Positions 45,290-56,592 of a stretch of DNA of 64,000 bases are shown in pieces. The notes below the pieces were generated by a model. It worked only from the letters and a program-made list of their open reading frames with translations. It had not been told where the DNA came from and ran no database searches. Numbering within the stretch: position 1 is the first letter of the stretch; the number at the start of each line of letters is the position of its first letter. The stretch spans positions 558,001-622,000 of the forward strand of contig JAJAGP010000049.1 of the NCBI GenBank assembly GCA_025084515.1, written 5' to 3'. Origin of the DNA: Ancistrus triradiatus. Taxonomy: Eukaryota; Chordata; Actinopteri; Siluriformes; Loricariidae. A program made the position numbers and the translations under genes.

Positions 45290-47030
45290 TTACTGATGCT
45301 TCCTGGGTGGCATATAAATCCTGAAAACACTTTGTCTTTAAATAAGCTCCAAGATCCTTATGTTTTATGTATTTATGTAATTTACACACCCACCACTGCG
45401 CCAGCTTGGCGGTTTTGAGCCTTAGCAAGGAAAATGAACATTGATGACTGTGGTGACTGTGTCTGAGATATTGTGTTAGGTTTTGCCACTCTGTCTCACC
45501 TGTTCTTCAGGATGTTGGGGTCCCATCCGCTGGTATGCATTGAGATTTCCGAGCATTAGTCTGTTTAGTTGGTGATGCCAGTAAGTCGAAACTATGTACC
45601 CTTCTTCATGTGGCTTCATTTATGCTGAAGATTTATGACTCCGCGACTAACGTTCCCTGCATGCTTTTTAAAGTGTGTCAACCATGGAAAGGCCAACTTA
45701 GTTCTTAATTCCGCTGTAGGTAACGAGATGTTATTGAAACACTCTGTTATCAGGATCTTTCCTCAGATCTCTGTTGCCAAAATAAATGCAAAACAACTGT
45801 AAAATCTTTAAGCTCCACTTGTCAAAACATCTGTCCCATGACGGATTCGTGTACGGGAATCCCAACTGATTTTTATTTTCTTTCAAAGTGAGCACTAAAT
45901 CAAAATGACAAGTATCTGCCTACAGTTTTTGGTTGTTGTAGTCCGACAGACTACATTTCTTGGCGTTCCTGTATTGGAGATGCATAAAAGATTGTTTTCC
46001 TTTCATGTCTTGTTTAGAAACATGGCAAAGGGCCTACCTAGCAACTTGTTGAATTTCAGAAAGCCTGAGTTGAATTGTTGCGGAACTTGTTTGGTTTTTG
46101 TTTGGCATAACGTGAAATGGTTGAGATGTGCACCATGGGCTGGCATTTAGTGGATGAAGTTGTGGAAGTGTTATTCCCACCAGAATAAAAGTAATCTGCC
46201 ATCCACAGGAAAGCACATCTTCATATGTTTGCCTTCTATGGACTGGTCTGCCCACGTGCCACCAATTATCACTCGTGTCCAGGCTTTCATCAGCTAGTGC
46301 TTTTAGGGACTCTGGGACAGGTGTATGTGGTGCTTTGGGACTGTATGTCAACACTCTCGATGCATTAATGATGTACGGCTTTTATAATAAATTGATGACT
46401 ATCTCCAGTTATTATAAAAGATGTATGCTGGTCATGTGACTGAAACAGACTTAATGCCATGTAACGCTCACATGGGGTACAGGTAAGTAAATAACACGAT
46501 AATATCGTTTATTGCGATAATTCGGGAGACGATATTTGTTTGTCCAAATTTACAGTATCAACCAAGCTTAATGGACAGCACTGCAAACAGATGTGGTGTT
46601 TTTTTTCCAAGGGAAAAAAATTCTCTAAGTACATTACTTGAGTGTGCCTTCCTTTTACCGAAAAGGGGATTCTCGTAAGACCTATTTTATCTTTTCTTTT
46701 TGGAACATTTCAAAATAGAGGGAGATCAAGCTGATGTCTGGAAAGAAACTCTGAGAAAGGCTCTTGCCATAACAAGAGGCTTGCCTCATAATTTATTCCT
46801 TAATCCTAAATGGAAGCCACTTAGTTTTCAAGCTGACATCCCTAGCACTTCAGGCAGCCCCATGAAGTGTCGCTCTTGCTTTTCAGTGTCAGGTTCTGTG
46901 AGTGCTGCGTTTGAACTCTAAGTTTGCAGCACTCGCACATCTCCAGCTTCTCCCAGATAAGATCTAATGTGGTGGATTGGTTTGCCACATTGTGATGTGA
47001 ATTTCTTTGGATATCTGTTTGATTAGGTCT
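45290..47030. other. rxfp1 intron 1 DNA, no exon recognised
   Basis: The segment at 46495-46560 ('cgataatatcgtttattgcg') resembles the end of a hAT-like family seen in many fish, but I cannot find its partner end. Otherwise unremarkable. Confidence 0.5.
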
Positions 47031-47260
47031 TCAGATTTCCACATGGAGGAGAAAACCAGCCTTTTGGTTATCAAGAGATGCATGTTAAAGGCTTTTAGTT
47101 CAGGATTTTCTTGGATAGTGCTTTCAGGCTGAACAAGTTCTGTTCTGTAATCTGGTGTTTGTTTCGATGGACAGGAAAAAGAGAGACGGTGCGACCCGTG
47201 GTTTTGTGCTGAAAGTACGGATGGAGTTTGATGGTTCATGATTTGTAGTCTGTCAATTTT
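47031..47260 (+). repeat. Dispersed repeat copy 2, uninterrupted
   Basis: It shares 'gatttccacat.gagga', 'gaacaagttctgttctg', 'tctggtgtttg' and 'tcatgatttgtagtctgtca' with 44627-45288, in the same order and orientation. Both copies lie in rxfp1 intron 1. Confidence 0.72.
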
Positions 47261-49311
47261 GATTGAGTTTATGGAAAGAGTGCAAACTTTGTATAGGAGA
47301 TCTACGTCTTTCACACAGGTCTCATCGTTGAATGATTGAGGATGGTACTATGGATCTGATGCTTATGGGTTTTTTGGTAGAAGCCAAAAATGCTTTCATA
47401 GACAGTGTTACGAACAACAAGATCAGCCAGATGAACCAGAGACTCGACGAGTGAATGTGAACCAGTTTATATACATAGTTATAGGTTAATAGAGACAATA
47501 TACCTGTAGTGGGGGCAAACAAAGGACTACTACTTTGTACAATAGGACAGGCACATACACTTACGAACACCATTTACAACTTGGTACAAATAAGAAGCGA
47601 AAAATCATCCACACTAACCCGAGGAACTTGCACAAAAAAGTCTCTAAACACATCAACCGAGTTCAAACAGTCTCTAGTTCAAACATGAGCCAACAACTGG
47701 TAAGGCAGTGAACTTTTGAGTGAGTTCACCAATAGAGTGAGTGTTTTGCTTTTACTTTTTACTTTCAATCCATGACTCACTAAATGACATGAGATTTTTC
47801 AACACTTTATTAATGCATATAATGCCTCATACAGGGGGAATTTCTGGGGGTCTGGAATGGGTTCATTCAATTCACAGTGGTCAAACCACATATAACAGTG
47901 GTTTGTGTTTTATTATCATTTTTATAACCTCAGCCATTAAAGTGAACAGCCATTAATTGGATGGATGTTAGTACCTTTATGCACTCTGGACTTACAGTCC
48001 TGTATTCACTTAATTTGTGAGACTTTTTGGAGCGGCAAATCCTGAGAGTGCTTTGATTAGTCTATCAGTATGGAGCAAGCATTGTCAGAACAGACAGAGT
48101 TGCAGTGCACGGCTTTAGCCTTGGAGGTTTCGATGATTCCGAAGGAAGCACTCTGCAGTTCTGCGTCTACACCACGTCTCCTGATGGATGATTATTAATC
48201 GCCGTCCTGCAGCGCCGAGAAGAGGAACTATCGTTAAACTGATCACCTCCTCTGCCTAAGTTCAGGCCCGCCGCAGATAGACAATTCTTCAAAGTGACAT
48301 GATTGTTTGGTTGGTGGAGCTTCACTCCCCCACAGATCTGCATGCGCCGCATAACAATATGTCACTTGCATTCCTAGCATCGCAAGGGAGACAAGAACGC
48401 AAAGCCTATAGATATCGATCAGCTTGAGGTGTAGCCTCAGCCCAAGTTCTTAATGAGCGTGCTCCAGCAGCATCTTAGATGTTTTTCGGATTGGTTTTCA
48501 TGGACGCCTAAGATTGCTATGCTAATAGATTGTTCGTTTTGTAGCACCGCTAAAATACACTAATGCTTCAGTCAGTCGTCTTGTGTGAATGCAAATCATG
48601 TGCAGGTTTGTGATTAGGATAATTGCGTTAGAATGATTTGTGTACGGATGTAATCTAGGGTCTTTCATGCGTCGCCCAATTACACGGGTCGTGAGCACGA
48701 TATAATCATGCTCTTCATTACGGTCTTTAATGCACTGAGTGCTGATTATAGCCTGCATTGATCAGGCTCTGTTAGGAGGTAGAATCATTTGTTGCAGTAC
48801 AAATCATCTGCCATTCTGTGCAGCGACAAAGGGCAAAATTGGCCTAGAGTGCCATCTGGAAGTTGAAATTTGGACTTGATGGATGAAGGAAAATTTTACT
48901 GTTCCTTCCACAGTGCCAGTACAGGTGTTTCCTGATTTGTGACGGGGATACGTTCTGACAAATCCATCGTAAGTTCAACGTATCATAAACCGCGGACTTT
49001 GTAACTGTATAGATCTTAGTGTAGTCTACCTTATACTTGCATAAAGCACCATCTTGACCTACAGTTGGGCAAAATCATTAACCTAAAGCTAATTTTGTAG
49101 TAAAACATCTCGTGATTGAATTAAATTGAATAATGTATTGATTAAGTGAAAAACAAAAACGATTATAGTTGTGACCACGGCCTTCCTGGAGGAAAGTTGT
49201 AATTCAATATTCAGAGTACGAATTCTTCTGAATGTGTATTTATGTGCATTATCAGATTCTGAATCCTTTCCTATATATGAGTGTGTACTATCTGCCTCTC
49301 TCTCCATGCAG
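47261..49311. other. rxfp1 intron 1, 3' part
   Basis: No other exon found. The stretch 48030-48400 is more GC-rich and repeat-free and might be conserved. 48930-49010 resembles a dispersed repeat ('ttgtgacggggatacgttct'). The end carries a polypyrimidine tract before the exon 2 acceptor. Confidence 0.55.
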
Positions 49312-49461
49312 TGGCTGTGACGGTATTTAACGTATCAGAGGAACGCTCTTCATGCCCCCTGGGCTATTTCCCCTGTGGGAACCTGAGCTTTTGCCTGCCT
49401 CAGCTGCTTCACTGTAATGGAGTGGACGACTGTGGGAATCAAGCCGATGAGGACAACTGTG
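49312..49461 (+). CDS. rxfp1: rxfp1 exon 2: LDL-receptor class A module
   Basis: This exon encodes residues 15-65 of the receptor precursor. It opens with the end of the signal peptide and a sequon (N21-V-S), then the LDLa module, whose six cysteines are at residues 29, 36, 42, 49, 55 and 64. The order is 'CPLGYFPCGNLSFC', 'LPQLLHCNGVDDC', 'GNQADEDNC', with the acidic calcium-binding residues in 'DDCGNQADEDNC' and a second sequon at N38. The segment 'CLPQLLHCNGVDDCGNQADE' matches RXFP1 of mammals as I remember it, and less well RXFP2. In this family the LDLa module is needed for receptor signalling, not for primary ligand binding. The acceptor is CAG after a pyrimidine tract and the donor is GTACGT. 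The exon is phase 1-1 and exactly 50 codons long. Confidence 0.95.
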
Positions 49462-50296
49462 GTACGTTTTCAGCTTTCTCCTCCTGGCGTCATATCTGAG
49501 TACTCAATCTACTCCTGTTTGACAATCATTTGTCTTGTTTTATAACCTGTCCACCTGTAGAGTGCTTTCAGTGTGCATCTCATATGTCTCAGTGCTGGTT
49601 CTATCTATCCTGCACTTGCTAGACTGCTCCTAGAGCTCTTTTTTATTAAAGATTGCAGTTGGCAGATGTTGACCTCATGGCTCTTACATAGTCTAGAGTA
49701 AGCTTGAGACATGCATTGTCCACGTTGTTTCAACCCTCTTCTGAAAAAAACAGCAAAGACCAACAGGGCTTTAGACACTGAACTGCTGGTCAAGCAGCTT
49801 TACCAGCAAGACCGTGCGAGCTCACCGGTTAAGCCAGCACAGGATAATGTCCGGTCAACGTCCATTTCGGTTAACATCCTATTTCCCAGAATGTAATGCG
49901 GACGTTATACGACGCAGAATTGCACATTTAAGTAATAGAGATCATCACACCCATGACGTTATTCACAATACTGTTGCTCGTTTTGGGACCTTAAACACCT
50001 CTGTGGAAAAATGAAGGTGTCGATTTGAATGCACTTCGTTCAATAGAACGTTGATTTCTACATAAGTATAGCTTTTTTTTCCCTTAGCTTTGTCTGAGGC
50101 ATTTTTGGAAGATTTTTGCTGTGGTTCCTCAGTCCAAAGGTTTCTATTTATGCTGGTCATTTGTTGCTCGTGGGCGTGGATTATGGTACTCATTGTAACA
50201 TACACACATTCTACTAACAAATCCTGTTTTACGCAGCATTCGTGAATCTAGCGGAAAGTTTTCGAGAAGGTCCATTTACTTACTTACATTTTAATT
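49462..50296. other. rxfp1 intron 2, 5' part
   Basis: No exon or named repeat. The open frames around 49700-50014 have no domain. Confidence 0.55.
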
Positions 50297-50633
50297 AGGG
50301 GTGTACTGATATACATTTGATTCGATTCATGATACTGAGTTCACGATTCGTTTTTTCTTGTTTTTTTTATTTCCTGAAGTGTGAACACTGCAAAACAATG
50401 AAGATTTTCTTGATTATGTTTTTAAACAAAAAAGTAGTCCTTTGCAATTAAAAGAAATTACTAGAAATAGAGGTTTAAAATTGTGTAGAAAATGTTCTAT
50501 TGTACTTTCACCGTGTGTTAATTAACCAAGTGAAAAAAATATATATATTTTTTGAAGAATAACAAATATACAAATCAAAATAATGTGTACTTTTGTCAAT
50601 TTTATTTGCACAGCAATGCATCGTTACACCCCA
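50297..50633. mobile_element. hAT-like miniature element with 'GGGTGTAACGAT' ends
   Basis: The left end 'aggggtgtactgatatacat' with 'gattcgattcatgata', and the right end 'gcatcgttacacccca' (reverse 'tggggtgtaacgatgc'), form short imperfect inverted repeats. Elements with this end are frequent in teleosts. The inside is AT-rich and non-coding. The target duplication is not clear. Confidence 0.6.
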
Positions 50634-51214
50634 AGTTTTTACGAAGGCTTTTTTGAGGCCCCTGTTGTATCGTGCTTCCTCAGCACATGGTGAATATAAT
50701 GAAGATTAAATGTCATGTTATTAAATGTCACGTTGTGCTGTACAAGTCTTAACTGGAATGGCTACCTGACAGGATTAAAGAGGCATAAACAAACTACAGA
50801 AAAGAAATTACACAGAGCGCTACCCGGTTTGTTTGGGAGCTGGATTACTCTGTAATGTTAGCAAAATCACAACAGATTCCCTGGAGAACGGCTTGTTAGC
50901 CATTTTAATTAAGTACAAGAGCGATCTCATGCTGCACACGTCTGTACATGGAAAGGGCTTAGAATAGAAACTCATCATACCCTGTCAAAGTCATTAGCTA
51001 ATGGCACATTAGGCTGAACTGAAAACCGAACTGCTATATCACCTGCATCGTCCTCAGCATCATACCATTAAAACATTCTCTTACATTGTTACAGTTTAAT
51101 GACCTGGTTTGGATGAAGAACACTAACCATTAGAGTAACTGTTATAAAATCGTGAAAAGTGCAAGCATGAGCCTCCAAGATTACACACCGGTCTATCTGA
51201 CAGCCACCTGACAG
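50634..51214. other. rxfp1 intron 2 DNA, no gene recognised
   Basis: No exon or repeat recognised. Composition is balanced in 50740-51180. Confidence 0.5.
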
Positions 51215-51298
51215 CTTTATTGCTGTACTATATAGCTTTATTACTGCTGTAATACTGTGTTATTTAGCTTTATTACTGCATTATTGCTTTATTGTCTA
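51215..51298. repeat. 'gctttattactgctgtaat' minisatellite, left part
   Basis: The word 'gctttattactgc' or a near variant recurs four times between 51215 and 51290, at about 20-30 bp spacing. The array resumes at 51751 right after the inserted Tc1 miniature. Confidence 0.8.
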
Positions 51299-51748
51299 CA
51301 GTGGGGCAAAAAAGTATTTAGTCAGCCACTGATTGTGCAAGTTCTCCTACTCAAATAGATGTGAGAGGTCTGTAATTTTCATCATAGCTACACTTCAACT
51401 ATGAGAGACAAAATGAGAAAAAAAAATCCAGGAAATGACATTGTAGGATTTTTAAAGAATTGAATTGTAAATCAAGGTGGAAAATAAGTATTTGGTCAAT
51501 AACAAAAGTTCAACTCAATACTTTGTAACATAGCCTTTGTTGGCAATGACAGAGGTCAGACTTATTTTCCACCCTGATTTACAAATAAATTCTTTAAACA
51601 TCCTACAATGTGATTTCCTAGATTTTTTTTCTCATTTTGTCTCCCATAGTTGAAGTGTAGCTATGATGACAATTACAGATCTCTCTCATCGTTCTAAGTA
51701 GGGGAACTTATACATTCAGTGGCTGACTAAATACTTTTGTCCTCACTG
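51299..51748. mobile_element. Miniature Tc1 element, family A, 450 bp
   Basis: Two arms of roughly 190-200 bp in inverted orientation begin 'cagtggggcaaaaaagtatt' and include 'gagaggtctgtaattttcat' and 'ggaaaataagtatttggtca'. They join with almost no transposase left, only the short 'ttgttggcaatgacagaggt' linker. TA flanks are at 51297-51298 and 51749-51750. It is non-autonomous and can fold into a long hairpin. Confidence 0.95.
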
Positions 51749-51806
51749 TAGCTTTATTACTGCTGTAATTTTTAGTATAAAGCTGTATTACTGCTTTCTG
51801 TCACAA
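51749..51806. repeat. 'gctttattactgctgtaat' minisatellite, right part
   Basis: It continues the array of 51215-51298: 'gctttattactgctgtaatt' directly follows the Tc1 TA flank, then 'agctgtattactgctttct'. Confidence 0.8.
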
Positions 51807-51840
51807 TACTAGGGTGGCCTGTAGAGTCACATCACAACCG

Positions 51841-51902
51841 CATTTACAAAGCAAACAAAAGTCGAGAACTCAACAGTATAAATTCAGCATTTCCAAAAAT
51901 GT
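51841..51902 (+). repeat. Inverted repeat, left partner
   Basis: Positions 51841-51872 ('catttacaaagcaaacaaaa', then 'gtcgagaac') are inverted at about 52897-52928. 'atttccaaaaatg' (51889-51901) is inverted at 52816-52828. The left partner lacks units that the right partner has between these blocks. Confidence 0.75.
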
Positions 51903-51934
51903 TTTATTTAGGTGTGTAACAAGAGTAACCTTGT

Positions 51935-51936
<2 letters not shown>

Positions 51937-51973
<37 letters not shown>
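51937..51973. repeat. (TG)n microsatellite
   Basis: About 18 uninterrupted TG units. Confidence 0.98.
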
Positions 51974-51974
<1 letters not shown>

Positions 51975-52727
51975 GATGTTGTAGTTTAATAAAGAAATGG
52001 TTTAATGGTTACACCGTGCTTTAACATTCTGTTCTGACTTTATTGAATGGACGGAACAGAATGAAATAAGGTGTACAAATTGTCAACGTTTCATACAAAT
52101 GAGTAGGCAGGTTAACAGATAAGTTAAATAATCAGACAATGTTCAGCTAGAGAGTCAAGTATGCTGCTGTTCCCTACGTGTCTTTGGGAGTTTGTACTCA
52201 CAAACTGAACTTGCCAGGTCTGTACTACCAAGTTTTATTCTTTTATTACAAAATATTTCCATTCATTAACCGTCTCATACTGACATATACCAAAGAAAAC
52301 TCAGCAATAATATAAGTTTGGATAAAGACGAATAACATATAGGGTTGCATTCTTACAGAAAGAACAGTCAGGCTCAATGTCAGGCTTAATATCTTTTTGC
52401 TGGATAGAATCCATGGACCAATTTAAGTGCAACCTCTCTGACTTTGTTAGAAAGTAGATAAGTAGCAAGGACCTTCCACCAGCATTCTCTACAATACCAT
52501 CCCATTTTGTCATTGTATAAGGAACCTTAACAATTTCTTTCTGGAATAAAGCTCTGATTTTCCGGTTATTCTGTTGCTGTTCAATAGAAAAGCAGTCCAT
52601 GCTACCAATACACTAGCAAGTCTGAACTTTGTGTCATGGGAACCCATATTTGTCAGATGAAAAATGATGCCTCTAGTGTCCCGGAGCAATTCCAGTGTGA
52701 GAAGTAAATGCAGTAAATTTCATTTTG
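51974..52727. other. rxfp1 intron 2 DNA between inverted partners
   Basis: 'ttctgttctgactttattga' and 'atggacggaacagaatgaaa' at 52027-52064 form a small imperfect inverted repeat. No exon. Confidence 0.5.
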
Positions 52728-52930
52728 GTTAATGCTGTTCTGTTCCGCTTAAATGTATTTGTGTTCTTGATGTTTGTTTGCCTCCTAAATGTTGTTGTGT
52801 TTTCACCAAATGCAGCATTTTTGGAAATGTCGTTGTGTTCTGCCTTTACGTTGTTGCGTTCTTCCTTAATGTATTTGTGTTCTGACTTAATACTGATGCG
52901 TTCTCGACTTTTATTTGCTTTGTAAATATG
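52728..52930 (-). repeat. Degenerate 21-bp tandem repeat plus inverted partner
   Basis: Units such as 'ttaatgtatttgtgttctgac', 'tttacgttgttgcgttcttcc' and 'aaatgtcgttgtgttctgcc' follow each other in about nine copies of 16-22 bp. The last part, 52897-52928, is the reverse complement of 51841-51872. The reading frames across it are by-products of the repeat. Confidence 0.78.
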
Positions 52931-52953
52931 ATATGATACTGTTGATACAACAG

Positions 52954-53077
52954 CCGTGACAAAATTGTTTAGCCCACTTCATACACTGCAGTAATCGTAT
53001 CTGCTTCCAACACCTGAAAGGTCGCAGCGAAACACAGAGGAAGATGAGGGGTGATGTTAGAACAGTAAATAGCTGCA
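52954..53077 (+). repeat. Local direct repeat, copy 1
   Basis: It shares 'tcgtatctgcttc.aacacc', 'tgaaaggtcgcagcgaaaca' and 'agatgaggg.tgat.ttagaa' with 53678-53815. It lacks about 10 bp present in the other copy after 'tttagccc'. Confidence 0.88.
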
Positions 53078-53677
53078 CAAAACTGGCCTGTATGGAAAGA
53101 AGCCTAATCTGAAAAAGTGCCTGTTACGTGAGAATAGTCGGCTAAGACCAAGGCTGGACTTTTTGGCCTGAAATCCAAGTATCTCTAATTCCTCAAGAAA
53201 CCCTGCAACCACGTGCTAGACACCTCAAGATGTGTAGATGGTTCACCTTCAAACAAGGCAGGGACCCTAGACACAGGGCCAAAAACAAAAACATGCAATA
53301 GCTTACGGACGGGAATGAGAATGTTCTTGAGTGGCCCTGACCTAAATCTGAGAAACAAATCTGCAGATTAACTTGCATTGCTGCTAGTTGCTAGAGATAA
53401 ATCAAACGGACTGATGTAATTTGTAAAAGCAAAAGTGACTAAAAGTGGAACGTTCTTTTTTTCTGCACCATGTTCAGGAATGGTTTGTCCCTTGTGTATT
53501 TTAAACTTTTCCGAAGTCGCACTGCACTTAACCCGTTTCATGTTGTGCGCTTTGAACTGAGACTTCTGATTAGACTCCATCTGCACTGATCTGTGAAATG
53601 TCAGCACAGAGTGAAATGTCGTAGGGAGAAGTACAGTTGCGGATGCTAATGCTGAACTCTTTTGTTTGGTGTAGCGT
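53078..53677. other. rxfp1 intron 2 DNA between direct repeats
   Basis: No exon or named repeat found. Confidence 0.5.
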
Positions 53678-53815
53678 AGCTGTGACAGAACTGTTTAGCC
53701 CTTATCACGTTGGACTTCTTACACTGCAGTTATCGTATCTGCTTCAAACACCTGAAAGGTCGCAGCGAAACACGGAGAAAGATGAGGGCTGATATTAGAA
53801 AAGAAAATAGCTTCT
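53678..53815 (+). repeat. Local direct repeat, copy 2
   Basis: Same orientation as 52954-53077, about 725 bp away. The two are roughly 85-90 percent alike by eye. Confidence 0.88.
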
Positions 53816-55671
53816 GCGTCACCCTGATAGTGAGGGCCTTCTAAAAAAAAGAGAGAAGGTGAGAAATAGCTGCAGATCACGGCGAGTTTCTATAGGCAGT
53901 GATGGAAAAAGTGGCTTTGTGAGTCGAAGAATAATGAAATTATGGATAAACCACTGCAAAAAGGGCCCGAGATGTTGAGGTCTACCAGCACTCAGGCTTT
54001 CTTTCATCATCTGTGTCATATGGACGGAAAAATGGAGCTTGATTAAAAAGAACACAATGTGCCATTTCACAATGTAGTCTTTGAAGCTTAAGAGGTCCAA
54101 ACTGTTTGCTTCCAAACATAGATTTGCAAATTCTACCTAGAGGACAATATCAGAGAAGATAGGAGGTAAAAGCCAAGCCGGCTGGTGGAAAGAGAGGTTC
54201 CTGATGATCTGGGTCTAAAACCCAAGTTGCAGGACCCTGTGATGGACTGTTTTAAATTCAATTAAAGATTCCTTTTTAATTTCAGAAGCAATGAAACGAT
54301 GCAAAATTATGTTTTCTTGTATACATTTTCTTGTCTAAGTAAAATTGTAAATAAAAATGTTCTGTTGTAGCTTCACTATATCTTAAATTGAGTGAAAACA
54401 TTCCTGTTTTATTTCTGAGGATAACAATTCAAAATGGTGTTCTTCTATAAAAATGTAAACAACAAGAATCCCTGAAATTAAGAGAAATTAGGAGTCTCAC
54501 TGAGAATGGCATATGCTTCTCCGGGCATGACGTGTGATCGCACCCCCTCTCGGGAACGAGTCCAACTAGAGTCCTTAAATATTGTCTGGTAATCAGGAGC
54601 AGGTGCGACTGATGGAGCCGAAGCGCTGATTTAGTATTCAGCCAGCGCTCTGGTTTGTTGCGAGGTCTTATAGCAGATTTGATGTTATAATTAGATCTAA
54701 ATCTTTTATGTGAGACAGATATCAAAAAGCGGCTTCTAAAGACCCTGGGTCCTGTTTACTCAGACGGAGTTCTAATCACATCTGACGGGCATAGTGACAA
54801 AGTCCGGACAGGATTAATTGAAGGAGTCATCTTTGCTGGTTAGAGTCTGGATATCTCTGTAAGACATCTGCAGGCTTGTACAGCTCAATTAAGTCGCTTT
54901 AAAGCCTTTTGAAATTCGGTCTTATACAAAAGTTTATGCAACCCAGGCTATCAGTGAGTTTCTAACTTCAAAGAAGTTCACACAGCAGTTGCAAGATTGA
55001 AATCTTTGCATATTTTTTATGCATAAATTTGAACGAGTATGGACAGGACGAAAACTTTCCAGGTGATCCACTGTTTTTTTGTAGTTTAGATACTTTAAAC
55101 ATAGTGTTTTATTTTAACAATAAATGAATTAAAACAGTATGAAAACATGACAGTAATTCTTATCTTTGTATCTTTTATAAAATTTGAAACATTATAGAAA
55201 ACGCAGTTAATGAAAACAAAAGGAATATCGTGTTCTGCCTACACGGCTGCGATTCACGTTACTGCCAGCAGGTGTCGCCAGGGTTCGCTTGTAGTAGTTC
55301 TGTCGTTAAAACGTAAACCGCTGTAAATCAGACAGATTTTTATTGTTTCCTGTTAAAGTTCGGACGCTAAAGTGAACGGACTTTGATTGGATAGACGTTA
55401 AACGGCGCATATCTGTATCAGGCCCTTAAGTTTGTTCTCTGCAAATGTATACCGGTTTTTAATTAGTGGAAATCAAATAAAAATAACAGCTCCTTGTGCA
55501 AATCCTTATGCAAAAGGTTGCAGGAATAGTCTGAGCTGAACACATCTTGGGTTATCCTGCTAACAATTGGGGAAACTGGCTTTTATCTAAAGTAACGCAA
55601 CGTTTGTGTAAGAGTTCCACAGGTTTAGCTTGTTTAGGGCAAGATTTGAACTCATACCCTTTTGATTAGTA
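53816..55671. other. rxfp1 intron 2 DNA, no exon recognised
   Basis: 54480-54860 is repeat-free and of even composition. The remainder is AT-rich, with no coding signal. Confidence 0.5.
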
Positions 55672-55855
55672 CTGTGTTTCTCAATCTTGGTCCTGGCGCC
55701 CCACCGCTCTGCACAATTTAGTGCTTCTCTTGTTTAAACACACCCGCTTTAACTCAATAACCGGCTTGTTAATGAGCTGAGTAGTTGGATCAGGTGTGTT
55801 AGGGGCAGGAAAACACTAAAACATGCAGAGTGGTGGGGCACCAGGACCAGGATTG
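55672..55855. mobile_element. Palindromic MITE-like element
   Basis: The left half 'gtgtttctcaatcttggtcc' with 'ccaccgctctgcac' is mirrored by 'gcagagtggtggggcacc' and 'aggaccaggattgaaaatca' in the right half. Between them 'cacacccgctttaactcaat' and 'gttggatcaggtgtgtt' lie roughly in mirror position. Elements with this 'cagtgtttctcaa...tggtcctgg' end are widespread in teleosts and tetrapods. No coding capacity. Confidence 0.8.
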
Positions 55856-56420
55856 AAAATCACTGGATTGGTACATCAGAGCCTTAACTACAGAGCCCCC
55901 ATGTACCGCCCTCAGGAGAGCTGTGCCAACTTATATAACTTCCACGACTAGACAAATTCTGACTAATAACATTTACAAACGTCCCATTTTGTCCTTCAGG
56001 AGCAAGATTTACTCTTAAGAACAAACTATATAAAGAAAGCCATGATTCCTGGGCTGAAGCGCTTCTCTTCTTTAGGGACGTTGCTGATTTTATCCGTTGG
56101 ATTACGATTAAGACTTTTCCTATTCCCTTGCTAAATCAACCGCGTTTTCTTTGTATGTCGATGTCAAAAGACAGTTGACTGAAGGGTGTCCCTGATTCAA
56201 ATGGTGCTTTGCTGTCAGAGATCTTAGCTCTGCATTGTCCTTAAAAGCCCGGCATTGTCCTTTAGAAATCCAGTCGAGGCAGCAGATAAAACACGTACAG
56301 GCAACTCAGAAGCTACATTAAAGCAACGCCATAGGGGAAAACAGTTCTTTCATTTTGTGGTGGGAAGGCTTTTTATTTTCAACAGCTCCTATTCATCTGT
56401 GCCTCGGCCAATGAAAACTA
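55856..56420. other. rxfp1 intron 2 DNA, no gene recognised
   Basis: No exon or named repeat. Confidence 0.5.

Positions 56421-56421
<1 letters not shown>

Positions 56422-56452
<31 letters not shown>
56422..56452. repeat. (CA)n microsatellite
   Basis: About 14 CA units, preceded by 'acaccca' and followed by 'taaacacatac'. Confidence 0.97.
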
Positions 56453-56592
56453 TAAACACATACTTACAAACATACGCATTTCAGATACATCTTGTTTGAT
56501 TTGGCAGCATCATGTTGGTCTCATTAAGCCCCATTTCTGATTAGTCCACTAATGACAATACCAGACAATGCTAAGACAGGCAGTGCTGATGC

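Noticed and set aside
45505..47160. Possible extra rxfp1 exon between exon 1 and exon 2
   Set aside because: Exon 1 and exon 2 already join in phase and give a continuous signal peptide and LDLa module; no other in-phase exon was seen.
52725..52925. Leucine-rich hydrophobic open frame
   Set aside because: A translation of the degenerate 21-bp repeat; it has no gene context.
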